DNA of 64,000 nucleotides, taken from contig JACGCN010000003.1 of assembly GCA_014905825.1 (NCBI GenBank), positions 1,054,001-1,118,000 of the forward strand, given 5' to 3'. Below, one piece after another: positions 24,068 to 37,100 of the stretch (the first letter of the stretch is position 1; every line of letters begins with the position of its first letter). The notes under the pieces were generated by a model. The model saw only the letters and a list, made by a program, of their open reading frames with translations. It did not search any database and had not been told where the DNA came from. Position numbers and translations under genes: made by a program. Source of the DNA: Lyophyllum atratum (Eukaryota > Basidiomycota > Agaricomycetes > Agaricales > Lyophyllaceae).

Positions 24068-24900
24068 GCAGGTCGTTGCACGAGGTGGTTTGGGATGGCG
24101 GGGTTTTCGGAGTTAACGGAGTTCCAATTCCTATAAAAACCGATGAAAATTGTTGCTTGTCCTTCGTGCTCCTTCTTCAAGTTCTTGTCCATGTCCGCCT
24201 CTGCCTCCAGGTGAGCTTCATTTCCGACAATCCCTTTCATTCTTTGCTTGTTTGTTATGATGTTTGAGGCATTTGGCTTTACGCAGGAGCGCACCCTGCA
24301 CTGCAGAAATTTACTCAGCTACCTTCGGGCGGGCTGCTTTGGCAGTACTCGACCCGCTATCTCTGATTCTTCCTTCTCTTTCGCACCACTCCTTTTTCGC
24401 AGTCACTGATCATGTCTTTTCATGTAGGGTTAACGGCTGGTCAATAGTTTACGTTTTTATGCCTGTAGCATTACGACTGTCAATCGAATGCATTTTTTGT
24501 TCGATCAATCACGCGGTGTGAATTTGAAAGTCCTATGGGACCTTATGGGACCAAGTGGAGATGTCGAGCAAGAGAACATATTCTGCCGTGTTGGTGATGG
24601 TTCTCCTTTCTGCACAGGAACGGAGCCGGACAATCCCGCCTTTGGGTTCGCTGATCCAGGGCTGTACCAACACAACCTGATTAACAAACCAATATCCGGG
24701 CCCAGGTTGCAAATATATAGCACAACCGTGACAGCGACAACCAGGCTGCCTCTGCCCGCTATCTGCACCTAACCGCCACATATCCCCGGCCCAGCCGCAT
24801 ATTTCTATCCCAACTTCCTTTAAGTAACCCCACCCACCCAAACAGGTAGACCCACACGAGTCTGCCACTTCGCCCCAGCGGCGCCTAACGAGCTGCAACA
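24068..24900. other. Long divergent intergenic region
   Basis: 833 bp between TAF10 (minus) and the Zn2Cys6 factor (plus). A CCTATAAAAA string at about 24130 lies roughly 65 bp upstream of the TAF10 start on the opposite strand, so it is not a good TATA box for either gene. I see no coding exon, transposon end or RNA gene. Its length fits a regulated promoter for the transcription factor, which is an inference. Confidence 0.35.
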
Positions 24901-27900
24901 ATGACGACTAATCCAAACCACAAGGGAGATGCGAATGATAGCTTTGGATCCCGGAAATTGGGATTATCTTGTGCCGAGTGCCGAAGGTTTGCACTTCCTC
25001 ATATCAATGCTGGAATCAGCCTCATTTTACCCCTACAGGTCGAAGCTTAAATGCGACAGGTAGCTCAGCTCCTGTTGTTCCGAAATCTCGATTAATCGAT
25101 TTGCACAGGACGTTTCCGTGCCAATCATGCATTAGGCAAGTGCAGTCCTACTATTTTGAGGTCGTGAACCACTGACTTACTCGCCAATAGACGCGGATGT
25201 CCAGGGATCTGTCCAGAGGGTGTGTCTAACTTATTCAACCTCTTCTTCCTCCAATGCTCAGAGACGTCCGTAGGGACTTTGGCTGCAACGAAGGGAAATA
25301 AGTAAGTGATATCATGTCAAAACTAAGTTCTGTCCATGAGCAACTTCTTTAGAGTCCTTATGGCTCAAGCTCAAAGGCTCTCAGAGCAAGTCAAGTCTTT
25401 AAACTCGAGAGTACGCGAACTAGAAGCTGCTTTAGCCCACAACCGCCGCACAGGAGATACAATTGACGCCCAGACTAGTTCGCATTCAGATGTCTGCTAC
25501 GATGACGACGGCGTAACGGCTGTATCTGAGGCAATTGGATCGCTTTCTCTCGGTCTTGAAGGACAGGCAAAGTATCATGGCGAATCCGCAGGCTCAGAGG
25601 TACGTCATTCTTCAACTGCAGCCTCAGTCCCTTTTTGCTGACTGCAACCATGTAGTACCTCCAAGATCTTCTTCCTGTGCGTGCCTGATACCGTCATAGT
25701 CCCCCTCTTTGCCTTTTCCTGATCCGGTTCTTGCAGCGCGAGGAAACCCAGCCTTCGACCTCGAGAGCACCAGTCAACCTCCCTGATGAAATACTTGCTC
25801 TAATGCACGCCTTTCCTTTCGGTTTGAAAGACTGTCCTTACAACAAATCCATGTTTATCCGCTATTTGCCTTCTAGGCAGAGGACTGTGGATCTGGCTTG
25901 CATTTACTACAGAAGCGTCGCCTGGATGTATGTTTCTCATCTCTCTGTCACTTCTTGCCCCTCTGAACTCATTGTAGGTACGATCCCATCTCTTCCGATG
26001 ACTTTTCCACCTCCATCCTCGAGCCAATATATGGCGCTGATGGGTACCCAAGCACCGACGCCTTGCACTCCCACCGCTTGGCTGTATTCTTTATGGTTTT
26101 AGCTAACGGTAATCTATATGATTCACACCCCTCCGCAGTCGCGGTGGCCGAGCACTATTATGCACTGGCTCGTGCGGCTCTATCATTGGACTCCGTCCTG
26201 CTCGAGGTAACTTGCGCAACAGTACAAGCCCTCTTCCTGGTTTTTCGGTTCAGCTATAATGCAAGTCAAGCCGATAAAGAGGAGAGATGGCTGTTGACTG
26301 GACTCGCTACCCGGGTTGCTCACACGGTGTGTTCCATGTGCCTTGTGATCACCTCATGGTCTGACCACAAGTTTCACAACCAGATTGGACTACGTAAGTC
26401 CTTGAAATACCCCGCAGAGCATCTTTTCTTTAATGTTGTCAGAGCGCGACAGTGCCGGATGGAGCCTCGAATCTGATGAAATACAGCGGCGTCGCCGTGT
26501 CAGTTCGCTTCGCTTTCCCCATTGCTACCAAGCTCTCTTACATTGTTCGGCATAGCTCTTCTGGGAGCTTTTTACCTGGGAGAACTGGTCGGTTAGTCCG
26601 CATCAAGGTTCACCACCCTATCGTTACGTTTATGACCTTCGAACAGAGCCTTGTACACGGGCGTCCAGGCTCCCTTTTCATTCAACACGCCGATTGCAAA
26701 TTTCCCGAGGATCTGGAACCCTCTGTTGATAGATCCGGCGAAAGGGAGTTAGGATGTACGACAGTCCCCTTTTTACCAATTACATCATTCTCTCATCACT
26801 GCTGATGTAGTCCACGCCTGGAAGTTCCGATACTCAGCGGAATGCCTTTCCATCTCAGTGGAGCATGTCTTCAGTACGAGAGCGCCGCCATACTCTGCTC
26901 TCATGGGCATTGACCAGATAATCCGGAATTATGCGATCCCGAGGCACCTACGTTGTCCAGACGGGACGTCAGACACTACAATTTCGTGGTCAAGAGACCC
27001 AGCGAAAGCGCTACAACAATACTGTGCTTTGTGTGTCAGAGACTCTAGTTCGTAACCCGCTATATATACCAAGCACTAACCCGTGCTAACGTGCGGCATT
27101 CGACAGATCTTCTTTACATCCACAGGAGTTACTTTGCTCAGGCTATCAGAGAGGCGTCCGACAATCCTCTCCGACATAAATATAAACCCTCTGTCTTGGC
27201 AACATATCAAACATCTTGTCGTCTCATCAACGCTCTAAAAGACTTATACCCTGTCTGTCCTCTCGCTGGCGATGTGTGGTTCTTCTGGTCGGGTATCTTT
27301 TCTTCATGTGTGCGTATGTTCCTGGTTCTCCGGTCCATCATCTGAAATGTTATTAGGTCGTCCTCGGAGCGCTAGTCGTGAAAAGCCCAGGATGTGCGCT
27401 CGCTAAGGATGCAATGCGGGAACTTGAAACAGCACTCCCTTTCTTTGAAGATGGCTCCCAGCTATGTCGACCGCCCCTTGTCTTGGTAAAGCACTTATTA
27501 TTTGTTCCCAGGTCGCATGAATCTAATCATCCCATTTATATCAGGCTTTCCTTCAGAAGCTTTACAGACGCGCGGCTGCCTCCTACACTGCTTTCAGGAC
27601 TGGTCGAGACAACGGCATCGCTGCCGATTCCGGATCTTCCAATAATGAACCTGATGACCTAGAGGTGGTGGGTGGCCGTAAGGCTGTAATCACTACGAAA
27701 TCGAACCCGAACTCCCCATCACCTTTGGCCCCAGGTTCCCCATCCACCCTCAATCAGGAAGCCGCTGCTGGCAGTAGTCCTGCCAGCCAACGGGCTGCCC
27801 CGGACATGTCGGTTGAGTATCATCGACCAGTGAATACATCTGCCAACGTAATGCGGAAAAATCAGGATATCCAGATGGAAGAGAATACGCCTCGCTTCGA

Positions 27901-28285
27901 GGATCACGCCTACTCTTCAATAGGAAAAGGCGTACACCATCCTGCGTCTTCAGACGAATTACCTCATCGGGTTGTGCCTGATTCCTACATAAGGAATGGC
28001 GCCTCAGTGCCCGTAGCTTCTGATGTCCGCTCTGGTCATTCTTTGTATGCCCAGACTAGCCTTCAGACAGGGGATAAAGTTACCAACGAATGGCATACCC
28101 CTTATCCACTACCACATCATCCTTATGCTCACCAAACCTCCTCGGCCTTCTTGGCTTACGGACATAGTGTGCCAGTCCAGTCCCCTCATCCAGGTCAAAG
28201 CGCTTATGGGTATCAATCGCGAACGCTACATGAACAGAATCAAGAGGAAATTTGGCGGAGCTTCATGCTAGGTTTTGGCCCTTAG
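24901..28285 (+). CDS. Zn2Cys6 fungal transcription factor
   Basis: A sequence-specific regulator with an N-terminal binuclear zinc cluster and a middle homology region. The start ATG at 24901 gives MTTNPNHKGDAND. The cluster is split across small exons: CAECRR, SKLKCDR, TFPCQSCIR and RGCPGICPE, giving six cysteines in the usual spacing. A linker and a coiled segment (LSEQVKSLNSRVRELEAAL) follow, then the fungal_trans domain with VAVAEHYYALARAALSLD, TRVAHTIGLQRDSAGWSL, RRRRLFWELFTWENW and GRPGSLFIQHADCKFPED. The C-terminus (27665-28285) is Ser/Pro/His-rich. More than ten introns are needed. The intron at 25136-25190 begins with GC instead of GT. The target genes cannot be inferred; no biosynthetic cluster surrounds it. 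Confidence 0.92.
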
Positions 28286-28582
28286 ACTTGCACTAGCATT
28301 GGTGAAGCAGGTGATTCAACGTTTGGGAAACGCTGGGGAACACCTTTAGGTGGGTTTATAGCTATTGGAACTGTATCTGTATTTAGAACAATGTTAGCTC
28401 GTCTTGCGCATTTGTGGCGGAGAAGGATCCATGAGTGCAGGGACTGGCAGAATTGGCGTGTTTTCAAGGGAAGGTTATGCATCTCTTGACAAGATGATCT
28501 ACGTTTACAACGACATACTATGCTCGGATTGATCAGCGATACCTTCTATTCGTCGTTTCACTTGTAATGACACGAGACTCTG

Positions 28583-30153
28583 TCATGTTGTATCCATCTG
28601 GATAAGATCCTTGCTGTCCAGGCCCATAGTCGGCTTCTTGTCGGCCAATTCCATAGCAGACAGTAGAGCTTCCACGTCTGGAGAGACTGCAAATCGTTTG
28701 TTCACTTCGCCCAAAACGATAAGCCTCTTCTCCGCCTTGTCGAGGTATACTGCCTGCTGGAGAAACGAGGGCTGGGTAGCTGCTGTAACCTATAATGAAA
28801 GGTGTATGAATCCCCTGATAATGACAAGCTGAAGGCAGCGCACATCGAGGACTATCCCATTTGCCAGTCGCATCTTGACTGCACCACTTCGGTATACTTC
28901 AAGTTTTCCTATCACGCCGTCGACTTTAGGCGTCGGAATATCCGCGTCGACTGCTGGATTTTTTGATGAACCAGGTTCAGATTTCACATTGTTGGCAGAG
29001 GAGGCTTGTTTGTTCGCTGTTTCAGGGACTATTGCTTCCTCTTCGACAGCTGCAGGAGAGGAGTCCGGAGGTACAAATGTGGGGAATGGCGATGGAAACT
29101 GGAAGAAATACAACCTTTCTTCCCGCATTTCTGGATCCTATGGAACAACCATCAGACTCGTGAATGTTGTCACTAATTTGTAGCCGACCTGGTCAAGAAG
29201 ATCAGCCGTGGCTGCGAAATGTTCGATGATGTCTTCCAACTCTTCCTCCTCGTCAGAGTCGCTCAAGTCGAGCGCATTGGCATGGTTCACCTCGCCAGCT
29301 ATTACAAGGGGCATTTAATAAATTTGCTCCAGAATAGAAAAGAGAATATACCAGCGGCTTGAGAAGGCTCTTCTTTCTTGACTTTCTTTTGCTGACGTTC
29401 TTTTCTTAAGCTCTCGGGCGCCATCCAGTCCATTTGGCGCACATCTTCCATGTCAATAATCTCTACTCCCTCATCAGGGTCAGAGTAGACTTCGGCCTCT
29501 TCGTCGTCCTTGCCATCTTTATCCGCTTGACGGCCTTCTCTTTTCAAGGTAGGTGCAGCACCCCGCACGAGACTTGATCCCAAAGGCGGGGCAGACCCTG
29601 GAATCGGCACAGGGGCGAAATTTGAGCGAGGGACACTCCGCCTTGCAGTAGTATTTCCCGCTAAAGCAGGCCCCATCGCGAATGGTCCACTGGCGGTCAT
29701 CTCCGCCTCCGGCCGTGGTGCACCTCGACCCCTTCCTCTTCCTCTTGCATCTCCGCGTCCCCGACCACGCCCACGACCACGCTCATTAGCTGGTGTGGAT
29801 GGTATTACTTGTTGTACGGGTTCCTGGGTAATGCGATGAGCATCCTGAGAGGTCGGTTGCCATTTGACATACTGGTTTTACTTCTCTAGAATATTTGCAT
29901 GAGTCGTTTCTCCAATAATGTTCTTAAAGTGACTTACTCACTCCTTCTTCCGCCTAGCTGGTAGAGTTGGCACGAACTTGAGCTTCTGCGTGCCTTGTCG
30001 CGTTACATCGCCCTGTTTCTTCGCGAGACTACCAATAGCTTTGGTAGGCGGCAGGCCCGATCCCGAGCCAGAAGCAGTATCTGTAGCCGTAAGTATCAGC
30101 AACGTTATGGGATGAATACGAGGGAGAGACTTGCCTGAGCCTTGGCCTGACAT
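28583..30153 (-). CDS. RPC53: RNA polymerase III subunit RPC4 (C53)
   Basis: Subunit of the RPC4-RPC5 heterodimer used in Pol III initiation and termination. The start ATG at 30153 (MSGQGS) is followed by a GC-AG intron at 30081-30134. Recognisable blocks are KLKFVPTLPARRKKE, a Gly-Arg-rich stretch (RGRGRGRGDARGRG) and an acidic middle part. The conserved C-terminal RPC4 domain has RLYFFQFPSPFPTF, GKLEVYRSGAVKMRLANG, TAATQPSFLQQAVYLD and LIVLGEVNKRFAVSPD. The end is DLIQMDTT with the stop at 28583-28585. About six short introns. Its start lies 186 bp from the divergently transcribed phosphoribosyltransferase. Confidence 0.94.
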
Positions 30154-30338
30154 CACAAGTTCACGAATTAAGCTTGATGGAAGATAGTCAAGGCATCGGA
30201 GCAAAATCATGGCATATTTTCACACGATCCGGATCAGCGCCGATCATATTCAGTGATTCACGACGCGCTACCAGAAAAAAAACATACCTTTGACCGTTCT
30301 ACCACCCGACTCTCCACCGAATTTTGCAGACTTTCTTC
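30154..30338. promoter_or_regulatory. Shared divergent promoter, RPC4 / phosphoribosyltransferase
   Basis: Only 185 bp separate the two start codons, so both promoters and 5' leaders must overlap here. No clear TATA box is seen. A co-regulation of Pol III and purine salvage is possible but is inference. Confidence 0.5.
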
Positions 30339-31451
30339 ATGTCCGACGTGCAACACTGGCGTGTGACTTATAACGACATCCACAATCTCATTCGGAATGT
30401 CACCCCTAAAATCATTAAGGAGTTCAATCCCGATCTTATGATAGCCATTGGTACCTAAATTTCGACTCATGGTTTCCTCCTATCTCATTTACAAATTTTC
30501 TGCTTGCAGGTGGAGGGTTCGTCCTAATTTGTCAGTTACTCATGCCACCGATCGAACTAAATAGACTTCAGAGGTTTCTTTCCTGCGCGTGTTATGGTAA
30601 ACAAACGATCTATAGGCAAGTCCTAGATCGAATATCTGATCATGATAATGTCCACAGCGTACGTTTCTGAGAGAAAGCCCTGAGAAGAAAAGTTTGCAAA
30701 TCCAAGCGATCGGTCTATCGCTTTACGAACCGCTTCCTGGTAGTAGTCAAGAGCTGATCGGCAAGGAGGTCGTGAGGACGCAGTGGTTGTGTGTATTTCG
30801 ATTTCTGTATCATCAACCAGACCTCTGATAAATATTTATAGATCTCCTAACCCTGGAAAGCTCCTGCTCGGGAAGAGGAATCTGATTGTGGTATGTTTTA
30901 TCAATCATTTTTGACCACAAAACTCCTATTTGCTCAGGATGAGGTCGATGATACGCGTAAAACCCTTCAGTGAGTAACCCATTCCTATGTGAATTGCGTA
31001 TTAATCCTAATGGCGTCGCTCAGCTACGCCTTTACGGAGCTACAGAAGGACGTAGAAGAGGAGCTGTTGTCTTATCCAGAATCCGAGCGCGGGGCCCTGC
31101 GTGCGGCTACAAAGTTTGCTGTCTTCGTTGTTCATAACAAAAACAAGCCAAAACTGGCAGAGCTGCCTGAAGAAATGCCGTGAGTGCATTTATTCGTTGA
31201 ACACACCTATGATGTGGTCTAAATTTAAGATAGGTACTATGCTGGAGAGAATGTGGAAGACGTCTGGTGAGTTTGCCTCCCTCTCGCACTTTCTAAATTC
31301 ATTGATCTTGTCCTAGGCTTGATTATCCTTGGGAGGCAATGTAAGCACTTCAAATTGCACTATACAGGTGCACCTATCTGACCTTAACCCTAGGAACATC
31401 GAAGCGCATGATCGCCTAGCCGCTTTGGATAAAAAGAATTTGGCTTCATAG
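30339..31451 (+). CDS. Purine phosphoribosyltransferase (HPT1/XPT1 family)
   Basis: Cytosolic purine-salvage enzyme that joins PRPP to hypoxanthine, guanine or xanthine. The gene has about eight introns. The start ATG at 30339 gives MSDVQHWRVTYNDIHNLI, then PDLMIAIGGGGFFPARVM, RTFLRESPEK, IGLSLYEPLPG and VVRTQWL. The PRPP motif LIVDEVDDTRKTLHYAF follows, then FAVFVVHNKNKPKLAELP and the end DRLAALDKKNLAS. The order matches yeast Hpt1. The GGGG loop is built from three exons: exon 1 ends ATT G (30450), a 7-nt exon GTGGAGG occupies 30510-30516, and exon 3 begins A GGT TTC at 30572. No alternative splice pattern restores the motif. The stop is at 31449-31451. Hypoxanthine versus xanthine preference cannot be decided from the sequence. 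Confidence 0.9.
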
Positions 31452-32657
31452 ACGACGTACATTTGCGAGCCTTCAAAGCCTAGTCCTAGTCCGGTACACT
31501 CCCTCAGGTTGACTGGGGTACTTACTCACGAGTTTTGCTTATCTGGATTTAACACGGATATTCTTTTCTGTATGGTGTGAGGGCGTGAACGAGGAACTAG
31601 CTATCAGTAAGCTCTGGCCTCTAGACACCTAGAGAGGCAATTCACATGGGAGACATAGAGTCACTCCGTCCTCAAGGTGATATAACAAGGCCTGGAAGGC
31701 AGATTTGAATTAGGAGAGCAGGGCAAAAGAACACGCCGCGATGAAACCTAGAGCTGCCGAGATAATCATAGTGGTTCCAGGTCTAGAAACGATGAACGGA
31801 CGGTAATCAAGAGTATGGAACGGAAGCATCGAGCTTACGGCGGAGGACCGAAGGCCGAGGGAGAAAAGAGTCTAACCAAAGGCGGATCGACATACGTGTG
31901 CCCGAGTCATCACATCTTCGTTTTCGTGGTTTTACTGGGTGGGGGTCAGTTGCCAGTCATCAAAGCTCGACAGAGCGACGATACACGGACACATAAAATA
32001 TCACTGTGGTCAAAGCTCGAGCCACTACTGTAACATAAGTATCAATAGACAGATTATGTTCTCATCCCTGAGTAGCAGTTGATGTCAGCTGAATTTGTTC
32101 GACGAGGTAATCGGACTACTAGTACATGCATGCCCGGCAAAGGCTTCTCAGCGGTAAGTAAAGACCGGTATAGCCATCTGAGGGCGAGATTACTGTCTCA
32201 AACCAAGTTAAAACATAATAAATACAGCAACGGCCTTCCTGTGCTCACGACTGAACGTTTGAACGCGGACACACGCCGGTTCAAGCCACTGTGCCATCGT
32301 GGGTACGAGAAGACGAGACTGTGAGCATGTTCTCAGGTAGTGAAAGTCGAGGGAAAGCATCCTGATCTGATTACGGGCTAAATTCACATATTGTTTCGCC
32401 CATTTCTTCAATTCGCCGAAGGTCTTGCAAGCGTCGAGAACAAGAAATTTGGTTGAACGCCAAATTTCGGCAAACGCTGTCCAAACACAGACGGCTCACC
32501 AAATCCCACCCGGACCCACCGCGACCCTTTTTTCGGTACCTGCCGTCCGGCCACGAAAAAAGCCACCTCGCCAGGTTGCGCAGGCAATTGAACAAGTGGT
32601 CTTTTGCTCCCCTCGTTCTCTTAGACTACGTCAATCCCGGAGCTACCAGACCCCGCC
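31452..32657. other. Long intergenic region before mitoferrin
   Basis: About 1.2 kb with no open frame that looks like protein, no terminal inverted repeats I could detect and no tRNA-like cloverleaf. The last ~200 bp are the promoter and leader of mitoferrin. It is the longest gene-free stretch in the window. Confidence 0.35.
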
Positions 32658-33898
32658 ATGTCTGCCGAAATTGATTACGAGGCGCTGCCACCTAATGCTG
32701 GGTTTGCGGTACGTTGCCACCACGCGACACGGTGAACAACCGCTCACAAAAGTTCCCTTGCACGTAGGTGAACATGTTGGCTGGTGCCCTGGTATGCTTT
32801 CTTGCGCTTTGAGTGCTAACGATCACTTACGCCTTCGCTTGCAGGCCGGTATTACTGAACATGCAGTCATGTTTCCAGTCGATAGCATTAAAGTCCATCT
32901 CTTGCTCCTCGTAACGGGATTCTTAGTGTCTGACATTTGATAACAGACGCGAATGCAAGTTTTTGCGACGTCTCCGGTAGCTGTATACAGTGGCGTTGGA
33001 AATGCCTTCACGCGAATATCAGCGACAGAGGGAATGCGGGCACTATGGCGGGGAGTGTCGTCAGTTGTCTTAGGGGCGGGTCCAGCTCACGCGGTACATT
33101 TCGGAACACTGGAAGCCGTGAAAGAGCTCGCAGGTGGGAACGAGGCGGGGAATCAATGGATGGCTACATGTGAGTAACCCTTGGGACTCTTGTTTGCGAG
33201 AAACCTGCCTGACCATGTCATTCCGGCATTTCAGCGATAGCAGGAGCTTCGGCGACCATCGCCAGCGATGCGCTAATGAATCCCTTCGATGGTACGTCTG
33301 CGTGATCCTAACTATGTGGAAATTACCGACACGAAGTCTACTCATTTTTAGTGGTGAAACAACGAATGCAGGTGCACCAATCAGAGTTCCGATCTGTCTT
33401 CACCTGTGCTCGAGTGGTATTCCAAAACGAAGGTCTTTCAGCCTTCTACGTGTCCTATCCTACAACATTAGCGATCTCAATACCTTTCAATGCGATCCAA
33501 TACACGGTCTACGAGCAGCTGAAACGGTATCTGAATCCATCACACCAGTATTCGCCTAGTACCCACATCGTGTCCGGTGCAGTAGCCGGTGCAGTCGCGG
33601 CTGCTGTAACGACGCCATTAGATGTGGCCAAGACGATTCTGCAGACTCGCGGAACATCTACGGACGCGGACATCCGGAACGTTAGAGGAATGGCCGATGC
33701 CTTCCGCGTCATTTGGAGGAGAGATGGGCTAAAAGGTTTCGGTCGGGGACTGACGCCGCGAGTGTTGACGATTATGCCTAGTACGGCGCTGTGTTGGCTG
33801 TCATACGAATTCTTCAGTACGTTTTCAGCCGTTGTTGAATTGGAGTGTGACCTGACGGTTTCCTGGCGTTGACAGAGGCTGCGATCCGGACGAACTGA
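32658..33898 (+). CDS. MRS4: Mitoferrin-type mitochondrial carrier
   Basis: An inner-membrane carrier importing iron into mitochondria. The start ATG at 32658 (MSAEIDYEALPPNAGFA) leads through short exons into three carrier repeats. These carry the signature motifs FPVDSIKTRMQ, NPFDVVKQRMQ and TPLDVAKTILQTRG. Other mitoferrin-like blocks are AGITEHAVMFPVD, LWRGVSSVVLGAGPAHAVHF, GASATIASDALMNPFD and FNAIQYTVYEQLKR. At the end, GFGRGLTPRVLTIMPSTALC and CWLSYEFF are followed by a final small exon, KAAIRTN. Introns include about 32710-32767 and the one ending at 33874. The GPAHAVHF and MNPFD combination is typical of the Mrs3/Mrs4 group. Confidence 0.94.
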
Positions 33899-34164
33899 AG
33901 AGTGTCACGATGAGGGAGGAGAGGATATCCGCTAATATTGATGGCCTGATATGCTGGTGCGGATAGTTACGTACATACTTATAGGCTGCTCTTACTAGGC
34001 TCTTACAGTGTTACTTTAGAATGGGGTGCATGCGTTACATAATATTCATGTCCATCAATGGTGACATCATCTCAGGCCAAGCGCTGAACTCATGAAGCCT
34101 GCACTCTTTAAACTCTTACCACCATCATACCCACAAATCGTCCACATCCTTCAACACCGTTCCG

Positions 34165-37100
34165 ATGGCAAAGTCCAAGAAACATCTCAAACAGAAACAA
34201 AATCCTTCCCTTCTTATCCCCAAGCCCTCCAAGTCCCCATCCAGCTCCGATCCAACCACTCCAGTAACGCCGAAGACTCCTGCGGATGAGGGCATAGAAT
34301 TCTTTCAGTCCCTGAGCCAACCAGGAGAGGCTCCCATTCGCGTGTATGAACTGCGCCTGGATACCGATGGTGGCCCGCACAAAGACCGTTCGGTAAGTCC
34401 GGTATAGCATCCAAAGAGTATCTTGACTGATCCGGTGACATAGTACATACGCCTTCCCCCTGCATATGTGCCATATATCCTCCGCGTGTCAATCGACGCG
34501 GGCACTCCGGCTGCGCGGAACGGCGTGTTCAAGACCAATTTCCCCCTCAACGGAGGGGTATTTGGACGTGACCGCATTGCACACAGGAAGTACGCGTCTT
34601 TTTCACTCTTCATATGCGCATAGATTCATGACTGTTGCTGTCAGACTTCCCACAGACTATTCTAAGCCAATCCAGATCGACCTTCCCATATCGCACGCGG
34701 GTGCGTTTGTGTACTGGGTAGAATATGACGGCGACACTTCAGGCGAACGAGTCAAGGGGCGAGAGGGTTACTTTAATGTTGACCCCATTCTTAAAACCAA
34801 AGCACGGACTCCCATCTTAGATCCGCAGACATTAAGGCCGCTCTCGCCCGCGGACGGCGGGGCAGTCGTTAGCAAGGACGAGTTGGTGAACCTCCCGCTG
34901 AATGGCCTTGCAATTCTGACCGTCGTGTCGAAATGGATGGGTCCAATCAACGAATGGCGAAAGCACTTCGAGGAGGCCTCTCAGAGGGGCTATACTATGT
35001 TGCACTGGACACCGTTACAGGAGCGGGGCGAGAGCGGCAGTCCGTACTCCCTGCGAAATCAGTTATGCTACGACCCTGGCGTCAATGCCGACGCCACTGA
35101 AGTAGAGCATATCCTCAAGGTCGCACGGGAGGAATACGGTCTATTGGCCTTAACAGACGTCGTCCTTAACCATACTGCAAATGACAGTCCATGGTTGGTC
35201 GATCACCCAGAAGCTGGCATGTCTTTTGTTTACCCTTCAATCCGAACTCCACTGACAGCCTTCACCCGGATTCTAGGGTTCAGCCCCGCTAACTCGCCCC
35301 ATCTAACTCCAGCGCTTGAATTCGATACTGCCATGCTCGACTTCTCAGGCTCTCTTTCTGTAAAAGGGCTCCCTACATCAGTTGACTCGGAAGCCCATAT
35401 TACCGCTCTTATCAACGCGTTTAGTGCCGTTACCGAAGGCCTTAATTTCTGGCAGTACTATGTTCTCGATCCTACCCGTGAACGAAAGGCTGTGAAAGAT
35501 GCCTTGGCATCTGGCATGTATGGGACATGGCTGGGCCCGGACATCAAAGGGAAGAATGCAGCCCAACTTGCAGAGTTTGTGAAGTCTCAAGGCAACATCA
35601 AGGGACTCGGTACATTCGCGTCGAGGTTTTGCGTCCATGTTGATCCAGGCGTCGCTGCGGCAGTAGTCAAGGCTGCTTTTCCGGACATCAACGATCATGA
35701 CGCTCTGGCAGATGCTTGGGTCAGCGTGGTAGATGTGATCAATGTACCACTGTATGAAGAGTGGAAAGAGGATGCCAAAGCAGCAATCGAGAACATCAGG
35801 AATCGGGTCAGATATACTCGGCTTGATACCCATGGGCCAAAGTTAGGCGTGATCACGAAATCGTAAGCAGAGCTGTCTCATTCAGATGACTGCACTCTAA
35901 AACTTCTCGGTACAGCAATCCTCTCGTTGAGCCTTATTTCACGCGTTTGACTCCCTCCCCAGAAGCAGATCCTCTGGTGTACTCCGTCGCCAACAATGGA
36001 TGGATATGGGACGCTGACCCCCTTCAAAACTTCGCCCTTCCCCCTTCGAAGGCATATCTTCGCCGTGAAGTTATAGTCTGGGGCGATTGCGTCAAATTGC
36101 GCTATGGATCTTCCCCTGCTGCGAACCCATGGCTATGGAATTACATGACATCCTATGTGACTTCCCTTGCGCGTACGTTCGATGGGTTCCGTATCGACAA
36201 TTGTCACTCTACACCGTTGGAAGTCGGTACAGTGATGCTCGATGCGGCACGCGTAGTCAGACCCGACTTATATGTCTGTGCCGAGCTCTTCACGGGGAGT
36301 GAAGAGATGGACTTAGTCTTCGTCCGAGAACTTGGAGTCAACAGCCTGGTCAGAGAAAGTGGCAATGCACCAGATCCGAAGGAGTTGTCGAGGCTCATAT
36401 ATCGACACGGGGTTGGGAAACCTATTGGTGTGTGCTCTTGCCCTGCATGAGACATCGTTTTTGACCATTCTCCCAGGTTCCATGGACGGCGCTTGTATGA
36501 CAAGTACCGAAGAACTTCCGTCACCGACGGGCAAAGGGCCAGTGCGTACCTGCGTTGTCACCCCGCTCAACGGCGCCCTCCCCCACGCGTTGTTCTACGA
36601 TCTTACCCATGACAACGAATCGCTCCTTGACAAGCATTCCGCCGAAGATGCTCTATCTACCGGTGCCCTCGTGACGTTTAGCTACAGCGCCATCGGCTCT
36701 GTCAAGGGGCTCGATGATCTGTATCCAAAGCTATTAGACCTAGTGAACGAGCAGCGTTTATATGACGTGACTGGTCTCGGGGAGCTGAGTGGGATTGCGA
36801 GGGTGAAGAGGGTCTTAAACCATCTGCATCTCGAGATGGTGCTTGATGGCTTCGAGGAGGGGCACGTGCACCAAGAGAATGATGTATGGCCTTTCCTTTG
36901 CCCAGGCTCACCTTCTGACTCATCCCATCCGTAGTATATTGTGGTCCACCGGGTACAGCCTACGACACAAAAGGGATACTTGTTGGTCGCACATACAGCA
37001 TTCTCTAAAGGATCTAAGGATCGTGGTTCCAGTGAGTTGTGATCTTTTCCGCTCGTCCTATCGATTCTCATGAACTTCCATAGTTGATCCTATCAAACTT

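Noticed and set aside
24901..28285. Zn2Cys6 factor as the regulator of a secondary-metabolite cluster
   Set aside because: Neighbouring genes are SGF73, TAF10, RPC4 and purine salvage; no synthase, cytochrome P450 or cluster transporter is nearby. The ABC transporter is about 16 kb away.
30258..30470. 70-residue open frame on the minus strand between RPC4 and the phosphoribosyltransferase
   Set aside because: It overlaps the well-supported first exon of the phosphoribosyltransferase on the plus strand, so it is an antisense shadow.
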